From positions 1-33,020 of the forward strand of contig NZ_WVID01000024.1 in the NCBI RefSeq assembly GCF_010091925.1: a stretch of DNA of 33,020 bases. The letters run 5' to 3'. The notes under the pieces were generated by a model that was not told where the DNA came from, ran no database searches, and was given only the letters and a program-made list of their open reading frames with translations. Origin of the DNA: Nostoc sp. B(2019). GTDB taxonomy: Bacteria > Cyanobacteriota > Cyanobacteriia > Cyanobacteriales > Nostocaceae. Position 1 is the stretch's first letter. The number at the start of each line of letters is the position of its first letter. Position numbers and translations under genes: made by a program. Below are positions 25,901-32,900 of this stretch, piece after piece.

Positions 25901-26023
25901 CCCACTTTGGTTAACAGTAGTGTTGGTAGTACTATCAGATGTCACCTGAGCCATTGTAGGTAGAAGCATTCCAGCTATCAAGATACTATTCACCAAACCT
26001 AAGCAAACAGAAATTGCTTTCAT
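22937..26023 (-). CDS. TpsA-type filamentous hemagglutinin-like exoprotein
   Basis: A 1028-aa secreted protein of the two-partner pathway. Signal peptide about 1-25 (GMLLPTMAQ). The TPS secretion domain spans about 30-280 with NGIEKGNNLFHSFSNFSVP, the NLFLLNPSGIVFGPNAQL motif and GGSFIGTTATN; these drive recognition by TpsB. From about 230 onward there are beta-helix repeats rich in G, N, T and S (GNGGDINITAESLSVTNGAYL pattern). A conserved C-terminal tail contains CSANQGSSFVATGRGGVPQNP, usual in cyanobacterial members. A 129-residue segment is tandemly duplicated (about 360-617). It would be moved by the TpsB encoded just upstream (28031-26235). Its role on the surface (adhesion, contact or matrix) is not known. 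ATG 26023 directly precedes the signal peptide. Confidence 0.94.
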   Translation of the reverse strand: MKAISVCLGLVNSILIAGMLLPTMAQVTSDSTTNTTVNQSGNNFTILNGIEKGNNLFHSFSNFSVPTNGSAIFDLVNTPNITNIFSRVTGGNVSNIDGLIRTINNTNSVNLFLLNPSGIVFGPNAQLNIGGSFIGTTATNIGFQDSSEFGTTNLTAPLLTMSVPIGLQFGANPGAIINRSIVNGVGLQVPSGRSLVLAGGAIALEGGRLRSQGGQIELASVAAAGTLGLIMNGNDLRLSMPSDLQRGDISLSNAARANVSGTPGGRITVNAENLNLSGGSQLRSGISGVGAPESRAGNIEINAANTININESGILNQVLANTVGNAGNIDITTGSLFMTNGSYLVTNTRGKGNAGQVNIQATKTVSVDGVDRFGEPSLILTGVNPGAIGNGGDINITAESLSVTNGAYLASSTLSRGNAGTINLQTKTTTFSGQDANGNSSFVSSAVATGGIGTAGDLNIKTDDLFIVNGAFVSTATLGKGDGGMMNIQATKTVSVDGVDRFGNPSFISTSVNPGAIGNGGELNITAESLSVTNGAYLVSSTLSRGNAGTINLQTKTATFSGQDANGNSSFVSTAVATGGIGTAGDLNIRTDALFVAKGAFLSTATLGQGNGGTMNIYANTASFDGFGATGAATFASSAVNETADGNGGAININANSLSVTNGALLTTITVNPGSAGDINVNANTLEVLNGGQILSTSFGSGKAGTLTFNVSDRIILSGSDPTYSERSKLPGFNDAFSTGAASGLFGNTVDGATGAGGDLQIRTGQLLIQDGASVSVSNQGTGNAGNLLVTADSIRLKNSASLRAESRAGSQGNIILNADNILLRQGSNITTDATGLATGGNITIKSPIILGLENSDISANAVQGRGGNIQITTQGLLGLKFRQQLTPENDITASSQFGVNGTVDINNFGVDPSSGLVELPVNLVDSSQQIATGCSANQGSSFVATGRGGVPQNPNQQVMSDRTWSDMRDISAYRKNGSVTAQMTTSPEVLVQATSWRRNAQGKIELLADKSVVNMQQALTCAAVPKT
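24174..24947 (-). repeat. 387-bp tandem duplication inside the TpsA gene
   Basis: Two adjacent copies with a 387-bp period: ATGTTCA recurs at 24174, 24561 and 24948 (plus strand) and the flanking text is close to identical. The encoded copies share VSVDGVDRFG, NPGAIGNGG, ESLSVTNGAYL, TLSRGNAGTINLQTKT and FSGQDANGNSSFVS. High DNA identity suggests a recent duplication or ongoing gene conversion. Confidence 0.85.
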
Positions 26024-26109
26024 GATCCTATATTTATAAGTTTTTATTTATACTTAGATTTCCCAAAATGGCATTATTTTTCACATCATTAATTGGTAAT
26101 CTTTTTTAA

Positions 26110-26220
26110 CGCAGAGGAACGCTGAGGTAAACGCATAGGCGCTTCTCTACGAGACGCTACGCGTAGCTTGCTTCCCCGGAGGGGTACGCCTTCCCGCAGG
26201 GTAGGTGCGCTGAGTCTTTG
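26110..26220. repeat. Interspersed repeat in the TpsB-TpsA spacer
   Basis: The stretch begins AACGCAGAGGAACGCTGAGG and continues with CTACGAGACGCTACGCGTAG and GGGTACGCC words typical of Nostoc-group repeats. It occupies about half of the 211-base spacer. No gene is seen there. Confidence 0.6.
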
Positions 26221-26234
26221 TTCAAGTTTTCGCT

Positions 26235-28031
26235 TTAAAAGGGTGAGTAGCGTACCGAGAAGTACAGCCCATTTTCTTGGAGCGATCGCTTTTCACCTTC
26301 TACTGATATCAGGGGAATACCCCAATCTAGACGGGCCCAGAAGTTATCACCTTGTGTCCACAGCATCCCTAACCCGCTACCCACCAGCGTACTTGGTGAT
26401 GGATTTTTGCCATTGTGATTCCAGCCTTTACCAATATCAATGAAGGGTGTTAGTTGCAGCAATCCTCCCATTTTCGGGGCGCGGAGGATGGGCAATCGAA
26501 ATTCTGCTGACAACAACATCCCATTATCTGTCAGTAATATATCCTGACGATAGCCGCGCACACTTAGTTGTCCACCCAGACCAAATTGCTCCAACGGCAC
26601 CAGAGAATCGGCTGCTAGTTGTAAATCGCCCCTAGCTAAAAACAGAGTGTCAGATGCCAACTGTCGCACCCACTGCGCCTGTCCCCGCCAAGCGAAAAAG
26701 CGGCTATCTGGGGCATCTTCATTGATATTTGCACTAAACCAATCTACACCAAGACTAAATTGCGATCGCGCTGCAAAAACTTGCTTGTTGCTGCGTTGGG
26801 TATATTCTTGGCTAAAGCGCAAGGCAGAAACTTTGGTTTTTCCGTCTGCATCAGCACCAGGTGATAACGCAAACCCGCCAATATTATCAATACCTAATTC
26901 AGTTTGGCTTTCCTGGTGCGAAAAAGATAGCCCCACAGCTAATTCCTGCGTGGGCTTTTGCATTAGGGGTTGCCGATATCCCAATTCGTAAAAACGGCTA
27001 TTGGCCTGAATATCGAGGGTATTGAATGGCTTTTCAATTACGTTGTTCCACCCTTGGCTAAAACCAAAAAAGACAGTGCCATCATGGGCATTAATTGGCA
27101 GAGTGTAGTTGGTATTGACTGTATTACTACCATCAGTATTGGCATACCCAACACTCAGGGTATCGCCCAAGCCGAGTAAATTTGCTTCTTGAACATCAAC
27201 TCCCCGACGAAAACTACCTACACTTGGCGATCGCCCATTATCCAAGGTTGCTGTCAGCTTGAAGGTATCTGCTTCTTCAACTTCGACTCGTAACACATTA
27301 GTTCCTGGACGCGCACCTGTTTGCAACTCGGCTGATAGGTTTTGAATGCGTGGATTGAGACGAAGTAATTGTAACTTTTCGAGTAAACGGGGTACATTCA
27401 GGGGTTTACCAGCACCAAGTTGGATGCGATCGCGGATATATTCACTTTGCAATCGCCGATTCCCAACGATTTTGATTTCTTGCAAACTACCCTCAATCAC
27501 CTGAACTTGGATCACCCCAGCTTCTACTGTCTGCGGTGTAATTAAAGCCCCCGTAGTTACATAACCTTTATCAGTATAGAGTTTGGTAATGGCATCTTTA
27601 ATTTGCAATAACTCTGCAAATGTTAGTTCTCGTCCCACAAAGGAAGATGTTACAGCAGCAAAATCTTCGGGTTTGAAAATTGTACTGCCAATAACTTTAA
27701 TCTGATCGACTTTGAATTTAACATTCAGGTTATCCGGCTGTAGAATTTGCGATTCTGGTATGGGAGGAGGAAGTAATTGTTCTTGCTCTGATGGCTGCGG
27801 TAGCACATCTGATGGTAAAGGAGTTGTGGGAATATCTTCTAATCTATCTGACGGTAGTGAGCCAGGATTAGGAGTTTGGGCAATTGCTTGTTGATAGTTG
27901 CATAATACTGCTGCTAAAACAAAACCAAATGCCAGAAGCTTCATCCCAAAGATAATATTTAAAGGCTGATTTAATATTTTTCTGAGAAATACTGAGTTAA
28001 TAATGGAGTTTTCAATAATAACTTGCTTCAC
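26235..28031 (-). CDS. TpsB-type outer-membrane transporter (ShlB/FhaC family)
   Basis: A 598-aa two-partner-secretion pore, first gene of the central cluster and the evident partner of the TpsA gene downstream. Parts: N-terminal leader, proline-rich linker (about 53-95), POTRA domains (about 103-240; FKVDQIKVIGSTIFKPEDFA, YTDKGYVTTGALITP), beta-barrel with VRGY at about 491-494 and a C-terminal phenylalanine (YSPF). GTG 28031 has an AAGAGGAAGAG ribosome site about 7 bases away, while the internal ATG 27944 (MKLLAFGFVLAAVLC, a normal signal peptide) has none. With the GTG start, a 29-residue basic/hydrophobic extension precedes the signal core, like the extended signal peptides of some secretion systems. 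It is paralogous to the orphan TpsB at 2376-4175, similar over POTRA and barrel. Confidence 0.94.
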   Translation of the reverse strand: MKQVIIENSIINSVFLRKILNQPLNIIFGMKLLAFGFVLAAVLCNYQQAIAQTPNPGSLPSDRLEDIPTTPLPSDVLPQPSEQEQLLPPPIPESQILQPDNLNVKFKVDQIKVIGSTIFKPEDFAAVTSSFVGRELTFAELLQIKDAITKLYTDKGYVTTGALITPQTVEAGVIQVQVIEGSLQEIKIVGNRRLQSEYIRDRIQLGAGKPLNVPRLLEKLQLLRLNPRIQNLSAELQTGARPGTNVLRVEVEEADTFKLTATLDNGRSPSVGSFRRGVDVQEANLLGLGDTLSVGYANTDGSNTVNTNYTLPINAHDGTVFFGFSQGWNNVIEKPFNTLDIQANSRFYELGYRQPLMQKPTQELAVGLSFSHQESQTELGIDNIGGFALSPGADADGKTKVSALRFSQEYTQRSNKQVFAARSQFSLGVDWFSANINEDAPDSRFFAWRGQAQWVRQLASDTLFLARGDLQLAADSLVPLEQFGLGGQLSVRGYRQDILLTDNGMLLSAEFRLPILRAPKMGGLLQLTPFIDIGKGWNHNGKNPSPSTLVGSGLGMLWTQGDNFWARLDWGIPLISVEGEKRSLQENGLYFSVRYSPF

Positions 28032-28704
28032 CTGATACTCTTCCTCTTAATTTCCCTACCTGACACGCAGTAATTTTTTATTCATTTGCGCTAATAAATG
28101 CTCAATATAAATGCATAGCCAAAGAAGAACGTTTGGCATGTCCATTCGCTCCAATGACCTTTAGGCATCTCATTCCCAAAGGTTATGCAAACTTTTCCTC
28201 AATGGTTTTGTTTATATTTGAAGCTAGCAATTAATCTCACTGAAGTAGACTAAATAGCTAACTCTTTCTTCACATTCGTCTAGTAAATTCACCTTAAGGT
28301 AAAGTATTAGATAATGCTTTTACACATGGTGGCTGTCTTTTTTTATAAATGCCACTAGAGTAAATACTGATTTTTCCTAAATTCACCAATGCTTCAGACA
28401 GGAATTATCAGAGGATGTCTGAGAAGTAGTAAATTAGACTAGGGCAAACGCATCTAAATGGAGTTTTTTATCTCAACGAAAACAAGTACAAGCACCGAAT
28501 ACCAACTAAAACTCAAAAGTATCTTGGGAGAACTACCCATCACAAACTAACAAGCCGAAAAGCTGACCTAAGAGCTCATATTCAGTTAAGTTAGTATCTG
28601 GAATTCTGCTGCTTGCGAGTGAGTGCAAATGTATCGTATTAGCATGCAGCAGAGGACATCAAATATATTAAACGAGTGAAGCATCAAAGAGTGTACAGCA
28701 CTCC
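28032..28704. other. AT-rich intergenic region upstream of the TPS cluster
   Basis: No gene is seen. It must contain the main promoter of the six-gene cluster and the 3' end of the hpnB transcript. AGGGCAAACGCATCTAAA near 28442 resembles, from memory, the end sequence of some cyanobacterial insertion sequences; the following 100 bases read in one frame as a short stretch (TEYQLKLKSILGELPIT) and then hit stops, so a decayed transposase start is possible. An 82-codon minus-strand frame near 28586-28834 overlaps hpnB and is rejected. Confidence 0.45.
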
Positions 28705-29991
28705 CTAACCTGGATAAACGCGTCCTTTCCAAGCACCGCCGCGTCCTTGCCAGTGACGTAGGGCTGAATCTAGAGTCATCAGGGTGTAAAGAAAAGCGAT
28801 CGCAGGTAAGCAAAATGCTAACCAGAGAGGACATTTATAAAAGCGAATTGTAGGTAAATAAGCCCAAGTCATAAGTAGCCATGTGCATAAACCTGTAAAT
28901 GCGATCGCCCAATTTCCCCAAATCAAACCTAAAATGACACCCACAGGCGGAATCAGATAAATCAGCGTCATTCCCAACAGAGTACCCAGTAGCAGCAATG
29001 GAGAATAATCCAGTTGCGTATAAGCAGTACGAGCAACCATATCCCAAATCGTCTTTAAAGAAGGATACGGGCGCAAGCTGCGAGTCAAAGTACTCAATCC
29101 GAGCCAAATACGACCGGGGGAGGTAGGGGGCGAAGCAGGGGAGGCAGGGGAAGCAGGGGAAGCAGGGGAGGAAGAAGAATTACTTTGTTTCTCTGTTTGC
29201 TCCTCCGCCCCTCTGCCCTTCTCCTTAACGGCACGAGCCAGGGCGCAATCGTCAATTAAAGTTTGGCGAATGGCTTGAATACCACCAATTTGCTCTAAAG
29301 CTTCTCGGCGAATTAGGATACAGCCCCCAGCAGCAGCGGCGGTTGGATTGTTGGGGCTATTAACCCAGCGGAAGGGATAGAGTTTTTGGAAGAAAAAGAC
29401 GAAAGCCGGGATTAAAAGCTTTTCCCAAAAGCTTTCACACCTAAGTCGCACCATCACAGAAACTAGGTCTAAATCTTCCTGCACCGCTTTAGCAACCAAT
29501 CGGCGGAGATTGCTAACGTCATGTTCAATATCGGCATCGGTGAGTAAAAAATAGTCGGGTTTCTGTAGAGACGTTGCGTATAACGTCTCTACAGCCTGAA
29601 TGCCTTGCTCAATAGCCCAAAGTTTACCCGACCAACCGGGAGGTAATGATTTGCCAGAGATAATATGCAATTGCTGGGGTTTATCTAGGGCGTAGGCAGC
29701 TCCTTCGGCAAAATTTGCTGTCCGGTCTGTGCTGCGATCGTCTACCAAAAAGACGTTCAGAGAACCAGGATAATCTTGGAGGAGGAGCGATCGCAATGTG
29801 GTTGCGATCAAATCAGCTTCGTTACGCGCAGGAATGACCGCACAAACTACAGGTAACGATTCTAGAGACGTTATATGTAACGTCTCTACCTCTAATTGCT
29901 GGTCTGCTCGCCAAAACTGCCCCCAAAAACTCAGTAATCCCAACCAAATTGTTAAGGATAAGAGGATTAACCCTAATACAATTGCCGCCAT
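28705..29991 (-). CDS. hpnB: Hopanoid-associated glycosyltransferase HpnB
   Basis: A 428-aa membrane glycosyltransferase of family 2 type, found with hopene cyclase and thought to act in side-chain glycosylation. An N-terminal helix (about 1-24) is followed by the GT-A catalytic core: VVCAVIPARNEADLIATTL, VFLVDDRSTDRT, LLTDADIEHD, AAAAGGCILIRREALEQIGG and TLIDDCALARAVKEKG. Three C-terminal membrane helices follow, then the usual end TLDSALRHWQGRGGAWKGRVYP. ATG 29991 (MAAIVLG) is preferred over TTG 30003; an AAGAG lies 4 bases before it. Three repeat-derived insertions lie in frame: two palindromes giving VETLxxTSL (about residues 35-43 and 134-142) and a serine/proline-rich stretch (about 257-293). 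They fall in loops and the core motifs are intact, so the protein may still work. Divergent from shc. Confidence 0.93.
   Translation of the reverse strand: MAAIVLGLILLSLTIWLGLLSFWGQFWRADQQLEVETLHITSLESLPVVCAVIPARNEADLIATTLRSLLLQDYPGSLNVFLVDDRSTDRTANFAEGAAYALDKPQQLHIISGKSLPPGWSGKLWAIEQGIQAVETLYATSLQKPDYFLLTDADIEHDVSNLRRLVAKAVQEDLDLVSVMVRLRCESFWEKLLIPAFVFFFQKLYPFRWVNSPNNPTAAAAGGCILIRREALEQIGGIQAIRQTLIDDCALARAVKEKGRGAEEQTEKQSNSSSSPASPASPASPASPPTSPGRIWLGLSTLTRSLRPYPSLKTIWDMVARTAYTQLDYSPLLLLGTLLGMTLIYLIPPVGVILGLIWGNWAIAFTGLCTWLLMTWAYLPTIRFYKCPLWLAFCLPAIAFLYTLMTLDSALRHWQGRGGAWKGRVYPG
29111..29222 (-). repeat. G-rich repeat inserted in frame in hpnB
   Basis: On the plus strand, GGGGGAGG and GGGGAAGCAGGGGAGG-type words (29116-29172) and GCTCCTCCGCCCCTCTGCC further on. 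Read on the minus strand it encodes a low-complexity stretch with SPASPASPASPASPPTSPG, placed between the IDDCALARAVKEKG motif and GRIWLGLSTLTRS. Normal HpnB proteins, as far as I recall, lack this stretch. Confidence 0.7.
29565..29592. repeat. Palindromic repeat copy 1 within hpnB
   Basis: GTAGAGACGTT and AACGTCTCTAC flank a 6-base centre. It is a common intergenic palindrome type in Nostoc-group genomes, but here lies inside the hpnB reading frame, encoding VETLYATSL. Confidence 0.85.
29862..29889. repeat. Palindromic repeat copy 2 within hpnB
   Basis: TAGAGACGTTA and TAACGTCTCTA flank a 4-base centre. It is the same family and the same reading phase as copy 1, encoding VETLHITSL near the N-terminus of HpnB. 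Confidence 0.85.
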
Positions 29992-30083
29992 GATCTCTTG
30001 CAAATTTTCAGTGACTCAGACACAATACACCGTACTGCCGTGTTCATAACTAGATGTTGAGTGTTGAGGTTAAATAGTTTTTG
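29992..30083. promoter_or_regulatory. Shared hpnB-shc divergent promoter region
   Basis: Only 92 bases separate the divergent starts of hpnB and shc, so promoters for both must lie here or extend into the coding regions. TAAATAGT before shc is a weak -10-like match; no convincing -35 partner or known operator is seen. Confidence 0.5.
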
Positions 30084-31994
30084 ATGCAAACACAAGACAG
30101 GGTGACAGCTAATCAAGTCGCAACGGCGATCGCAGCTAGCCAAAAATATCTGCTTTCGATTCAAAATCCGGCAGGTTACTGGTGGGCAGAGTTAGAATCC
30201 AATGTCACTATTACTGCTGAGGTGGTTCTCCTACATAAAATTTGGGGGACAGACCAAACAAGACCATTACACAAAGTTGAAACTTATCTGCGTTCTCAGC
30301 AACGGCAGCATGGGGGCTGGGAGCTTTTCTATGGAGATGGCGGAGAGCTTAGCACTTCGGTTGAGGCTTACATGGCGCTGAAGTTGCTGGGTGTATCAGC
30401 AAGCGATCCGGCGATGATTCAGGCACGAGCCTTTATTCTTAAACGGGGCGGTATCAGCAAAACTCGGATTTTTACAAAGTTGCACTTAGCCTTGCTTGGC
30501 TGCTACAACTGGCGCGGTATCCCCTCACTACCGCCTTGGGTAATGCTTTTGCCTACAGCTTTCCCCTTTAATATCTATGAGATGTCTAGCTGGGCCCGCT
30601 CTAGTACTGTACCGCTGTTGATTGTCTGCGATCGCAAACCTATTTTTATCACTAATCCAACTATCAACCTAGATGAGTTATACGTTGAAGGTGTCGAGCA
30701 AGTCCGCTGGGAATTACCTCGCACTGGTGATTGGACAGATTTATTTCTCACCCTTGATGATGGGTTCAAGTTGGCAGAAAGCCTCAATTTAGTACCCTTC
30801 CGCGAAGAAGGCATCAAAGCCGCCGAAAAATGGATTTTAGAACGGCAAGAAGCCACAGGTGACTGGGGTGGGATTATTCCCGCGATGCTAAATTCAATGC
30901 TGGCTTTGCGGTGTCTCGGTTACGACGTAAATGATCCTATTGTGGAACGAGGTTTGCAAGCAATAGATAATTTTGCCCTGGAAACAGAGAATACCTACAG
31001 CGTACAGCCTTGTATTTCACCTGTCTGGGATACAGCTTGGGTAATCCGTGCCCTAGTAGAATCTGGTTTTGCACCAGATGATCCGGCTGTGGTGCAGGCT
31101 GGAGAGTGGTTACTGCAAAAGCAAATTCTGGACTACGGAGATTGGGCGCTTAAAAATCGCCAGGGAAAACCGGGAGCTTGGGCGTTTGAATTTGACAATA
31201 AGTTTTATCCAGATGTAGACGATTCCGCTGTTGTGGTGATGGCTCTACATGTAGCGAAACTCCCTAATGAAAAATTAAAGCAGGCTGCGATCGCCCGTGG
31301 CTTAAATTGGATTGCATCTATGCAGTGTAAACCAGGTGGTTGGGCTGCCTTTGATTTAGACAACGATCAGGATTGGCTCAACTCCATCCCCTATGGAGAC
31401 TTGAAAGCCATGATTGACCCAAACACCGCAGATGTTACCGCGAGAGTTCTAGAAATGCTGGGTGTTTGTAACTTATCAATTGATATGCACAACCTGGAAC
31501 GAGCATTTACTTATCTGATGGATGAGCAAGAAACTGAAGGCTGTTGGTTTGGTCGCTGGGGTGTAAATTATATCTACGGCACTAGTGGCGTCCTATCAGC
31601 CCTAGCCTTAATTAATCCGCAAAGACACCAACTCAGTATCAAACGGGGCGAAGCTTGGCTAGTCGGATGTCAAAACCCAGATGGTGGTTGGGGCGAAACT
31701 TGCCGCAGCTATGATGATCCTAGTCTCAAAGGACAAGGAGATAGTACCGCATCTCAAACTGCTTGGGCTTTAATTGGGTTGATAGCAGCCGGTGAAGCAA
31801 CAGGCAAATTAGCACTTGACGCCATTGAGCGCGGAATTAGCTATCTTTTAGCAACTCAACAGCCAGATGGAACTTGGTACGAGGCAAACTTTACCGGGAC
31901 TGGCTTCCCCGGACATTTTTATCTCAAATATCACCTCTATCAACAATACTTTCCTCTAATTGCTTTAGGTCGCTATCAAGCAGTTCTGAAATAG
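30084..31994 (+). CDS. shc: Squalene-hopene cyclase
   Basis: A 636-aa monotopic membrane enzyme that cyclises squalene to hopene, the entry step of hopanoid synthesis. The acid motif DVDD is at about 377-380 (FYPDVDDSAVVV). Several QW repeats are visible, for example QRQHGGWELFYGDGGELS, QEATGDWGG, CKPGGWAAFD, ETEGCWFGRWGVNYIYGT, CQNPDGGWGE and QQPDGTWYE. The C-terminal GTGFPGHFYLKYHLYQQYFP is the standard end of bacterial cyclases. Length matches the family (about 630-650). ATG 30084 is preferred over the adjacent TTG at 30081; no strong ribosome site is visible. It is divergent from hpnB. With HpnH and HpnG-like genes in the window it supplies the substrate of the extended side-chain pathway. 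Confidence 0.98.
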   Translation: MQTQDRVTANQVATAIAASQKYLLSIQNPAGYWWAELESNVTITAEVVLLHKIWGTDQTRPLHKVETYLRSQQRQHGGWELFYGDGGELSTSVEAYMALKLLGVSASDPAMIQARAFILKRGGISKTRIFTKLHLALLGCYNWRGIPSLPPWVMLLPTAFPFNIYEMSSWARSSTVPLLIVCDRKPIFITNPTINLDELYVEGVEQVRWELPRTGDWTDLFLTLDDGFKLAESLNLVPFREEGIKAAEKWILERQEATGDWGGIIPAMLNSMLALRCLGYDVNDPIVERGLQAIDNFALETENTYSVQPCISPVWDTAWVIRALVESGFAPDDPAVVQAGEWLLQKQILDYGDWALKNRQGKPGAWAFEFDNKFYPDVDDSAVVVMALHVAKLPNEKLKQAAIARGLNWIASMQCKPGGWAAFDLDNDQDWLNSIPYGDLKAMIDPNTADVTARVLEMLGVCNLSIDMHNLERAFTYLMDEQETEGCWFGRWGVNYIYGTSGVLSALALINPQRHQLSIKRGEAWLVGCQNPDGGWGETCRSYDDPSLKGQGDSTASQTAWALIGLIAAGEATGKLALDAIERGISYLLATQQPDGTWYEANFTGTGFPGHFYLKYHLYQQYFPLIALGRYQAVLK

Positions 31995-32117
31995 TGGAAG
32001 GGGGTAGAGGAGAGATATTTTGACTTCTTGCAAAAATGCGAAGAAGCGAAAAAGGAACTACAGATAAACTATCGGTATTTATCTGCGTAACTCAATACCT
32101 TTCGGTTAAGGGGGAAA

Positions 32118-32160
32118 GGGAAAAGGCAAAAGGCTGAAATTTATCCCTTACCCTTTTCCC
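32118..32160. repeat. Inverted repeat downstream of shc
   Basis: GGGAAAAGG (32118-32126) pairs with CCTTTTCCC (32152-32160) across a 25-base loop, with further AAGGGG and CCCTTA words around it. It lies between the convergent shc and carotenoid-protein-like genes, so could end both transcripts, but there is no T-run. Confidence 0.5.
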
Positions 32161-32221
32161 AGTTCTCAAAGAAGATAAATGTGGATCAAACTATCTTTCA
32201 TCCACTATTTTTAACCCAGAA

Positions 32222-32668
32222 TTACAGCACTTGCTTTAAGAAAGTTACTAATTCTTCAAGGTTGGGTGTTTCGAGTAAATCCAATACTTCTGATGCTTTT
32301 TCAGATGGTATACAGTCATCTGGTAAGCCGATGATAGAAGTTCCTAAGTTTTGAGCTAAGTGATACCAAAAAGCCAATTTACAATCAGTGCTCATTGCGG
32401 CATAGTCTTTAGTAGGAATTGCCGTTTCTCCTCCTTCGTTTTTTAGCAACTGACGCAAAGCATTTAATTGTTCTGCCTGGGGCAGATTTTGAATTTGGGC
32501 AACCAAGTTCGCTGTACTGTCATTTGGCACATCATTGAGAGCGATCGCTGGAACTTCATCAGCAATTTCGTCATAAAGTAATGCCAACACAACCAAGCGA
32601 TCGTCTACATCCAAATTCTGAAATTTTGATATACCTTGTTCTGAAAAATTGATATTTGTAGAAGTCAT
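32222..32668 (-). CDS. Orange carotenoid protein N-terminal domain-like protein
   Basis: A 148-aa all-helical protein that resembles the carotenoid-binding N-terminal domain of OCP and the stand-alone helical carotenoid proteins, which bind ketocarotenoids and quench singlet oxygen or phycobilisomes. Matching features: LDVDDRLVVLALLYDEIADEV (first helix, as in DADDKLALLWFVY), QIQNLPQAEQLNALRQLL, the STDCKLAFWYHLAQNLG helix (equivalent to KLAFWYQLA) and the C-terminal ETPNLEELVTFLKQVL (as in L-FE-QI-FLR). Similarity is moderate and several aromatic ligand positions seem replaced, so carotenoid binding is uncertain. ATG 32668 is fixed by a GGAGG site (32674-32678) 5 bases away; the longer frame to 32713 lacks one. 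Cytoplasmic, no C-terminal NTF2 domain. Convergent with shc; no functional tie to hopanoids is evident. Confidence 0.65.
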   Translation of the reverse strand: MTSTNINFSEQGISKFQNLDVDDRLVVLALLYDEIADEVPAIALNDVPNDSTANLVAQIQNLPQAEQLNALRQLLKNEGGETAIPTKDYAAMSTDCKLAFWYHLAQNLGTSIIGLPDDCIPSEKASEVLDLLETPNLEELVTFLKQVL

Positions 32669-32900
32669 AAAAACCTCCAATAAGTTACTAAGAGATTTGT
32701 AGTAATACTGCAATTAATTACTATCAATAGCAACGATATCAGATGTATATTTGACGTTTTACCTGACTGAAGATAGATGTATCTAAACCAGAGAGCAGAA
32801 TAATTAGATACAGAATATCAATCGCGCGGGGTGTAGTCCTGCTTCCGAAGTGCTGAGTCAAGAGTCAGATGGGCGGAGGAGCACGGGAGAGTTAGAACTA
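32669..32900. other. AT-rich promoter-side intergenic stretch
   Basis: Nothing coding is seen. It should hold the promoter of the minus-strand carotenoid-protein-like gene. From about 32820 the composition changes to GC-rich repeat-like sequence (CGCGCGGGG, GGGCGGAGGAGCACGGGAG) leading into the tandem array. Confidence 0.5.

Noticed and set aside
28586-28834. 82-codon minus-strand frame at the end of hpnB
   Set aside because: It overlaps hpnB in another frame and has no supporting features.
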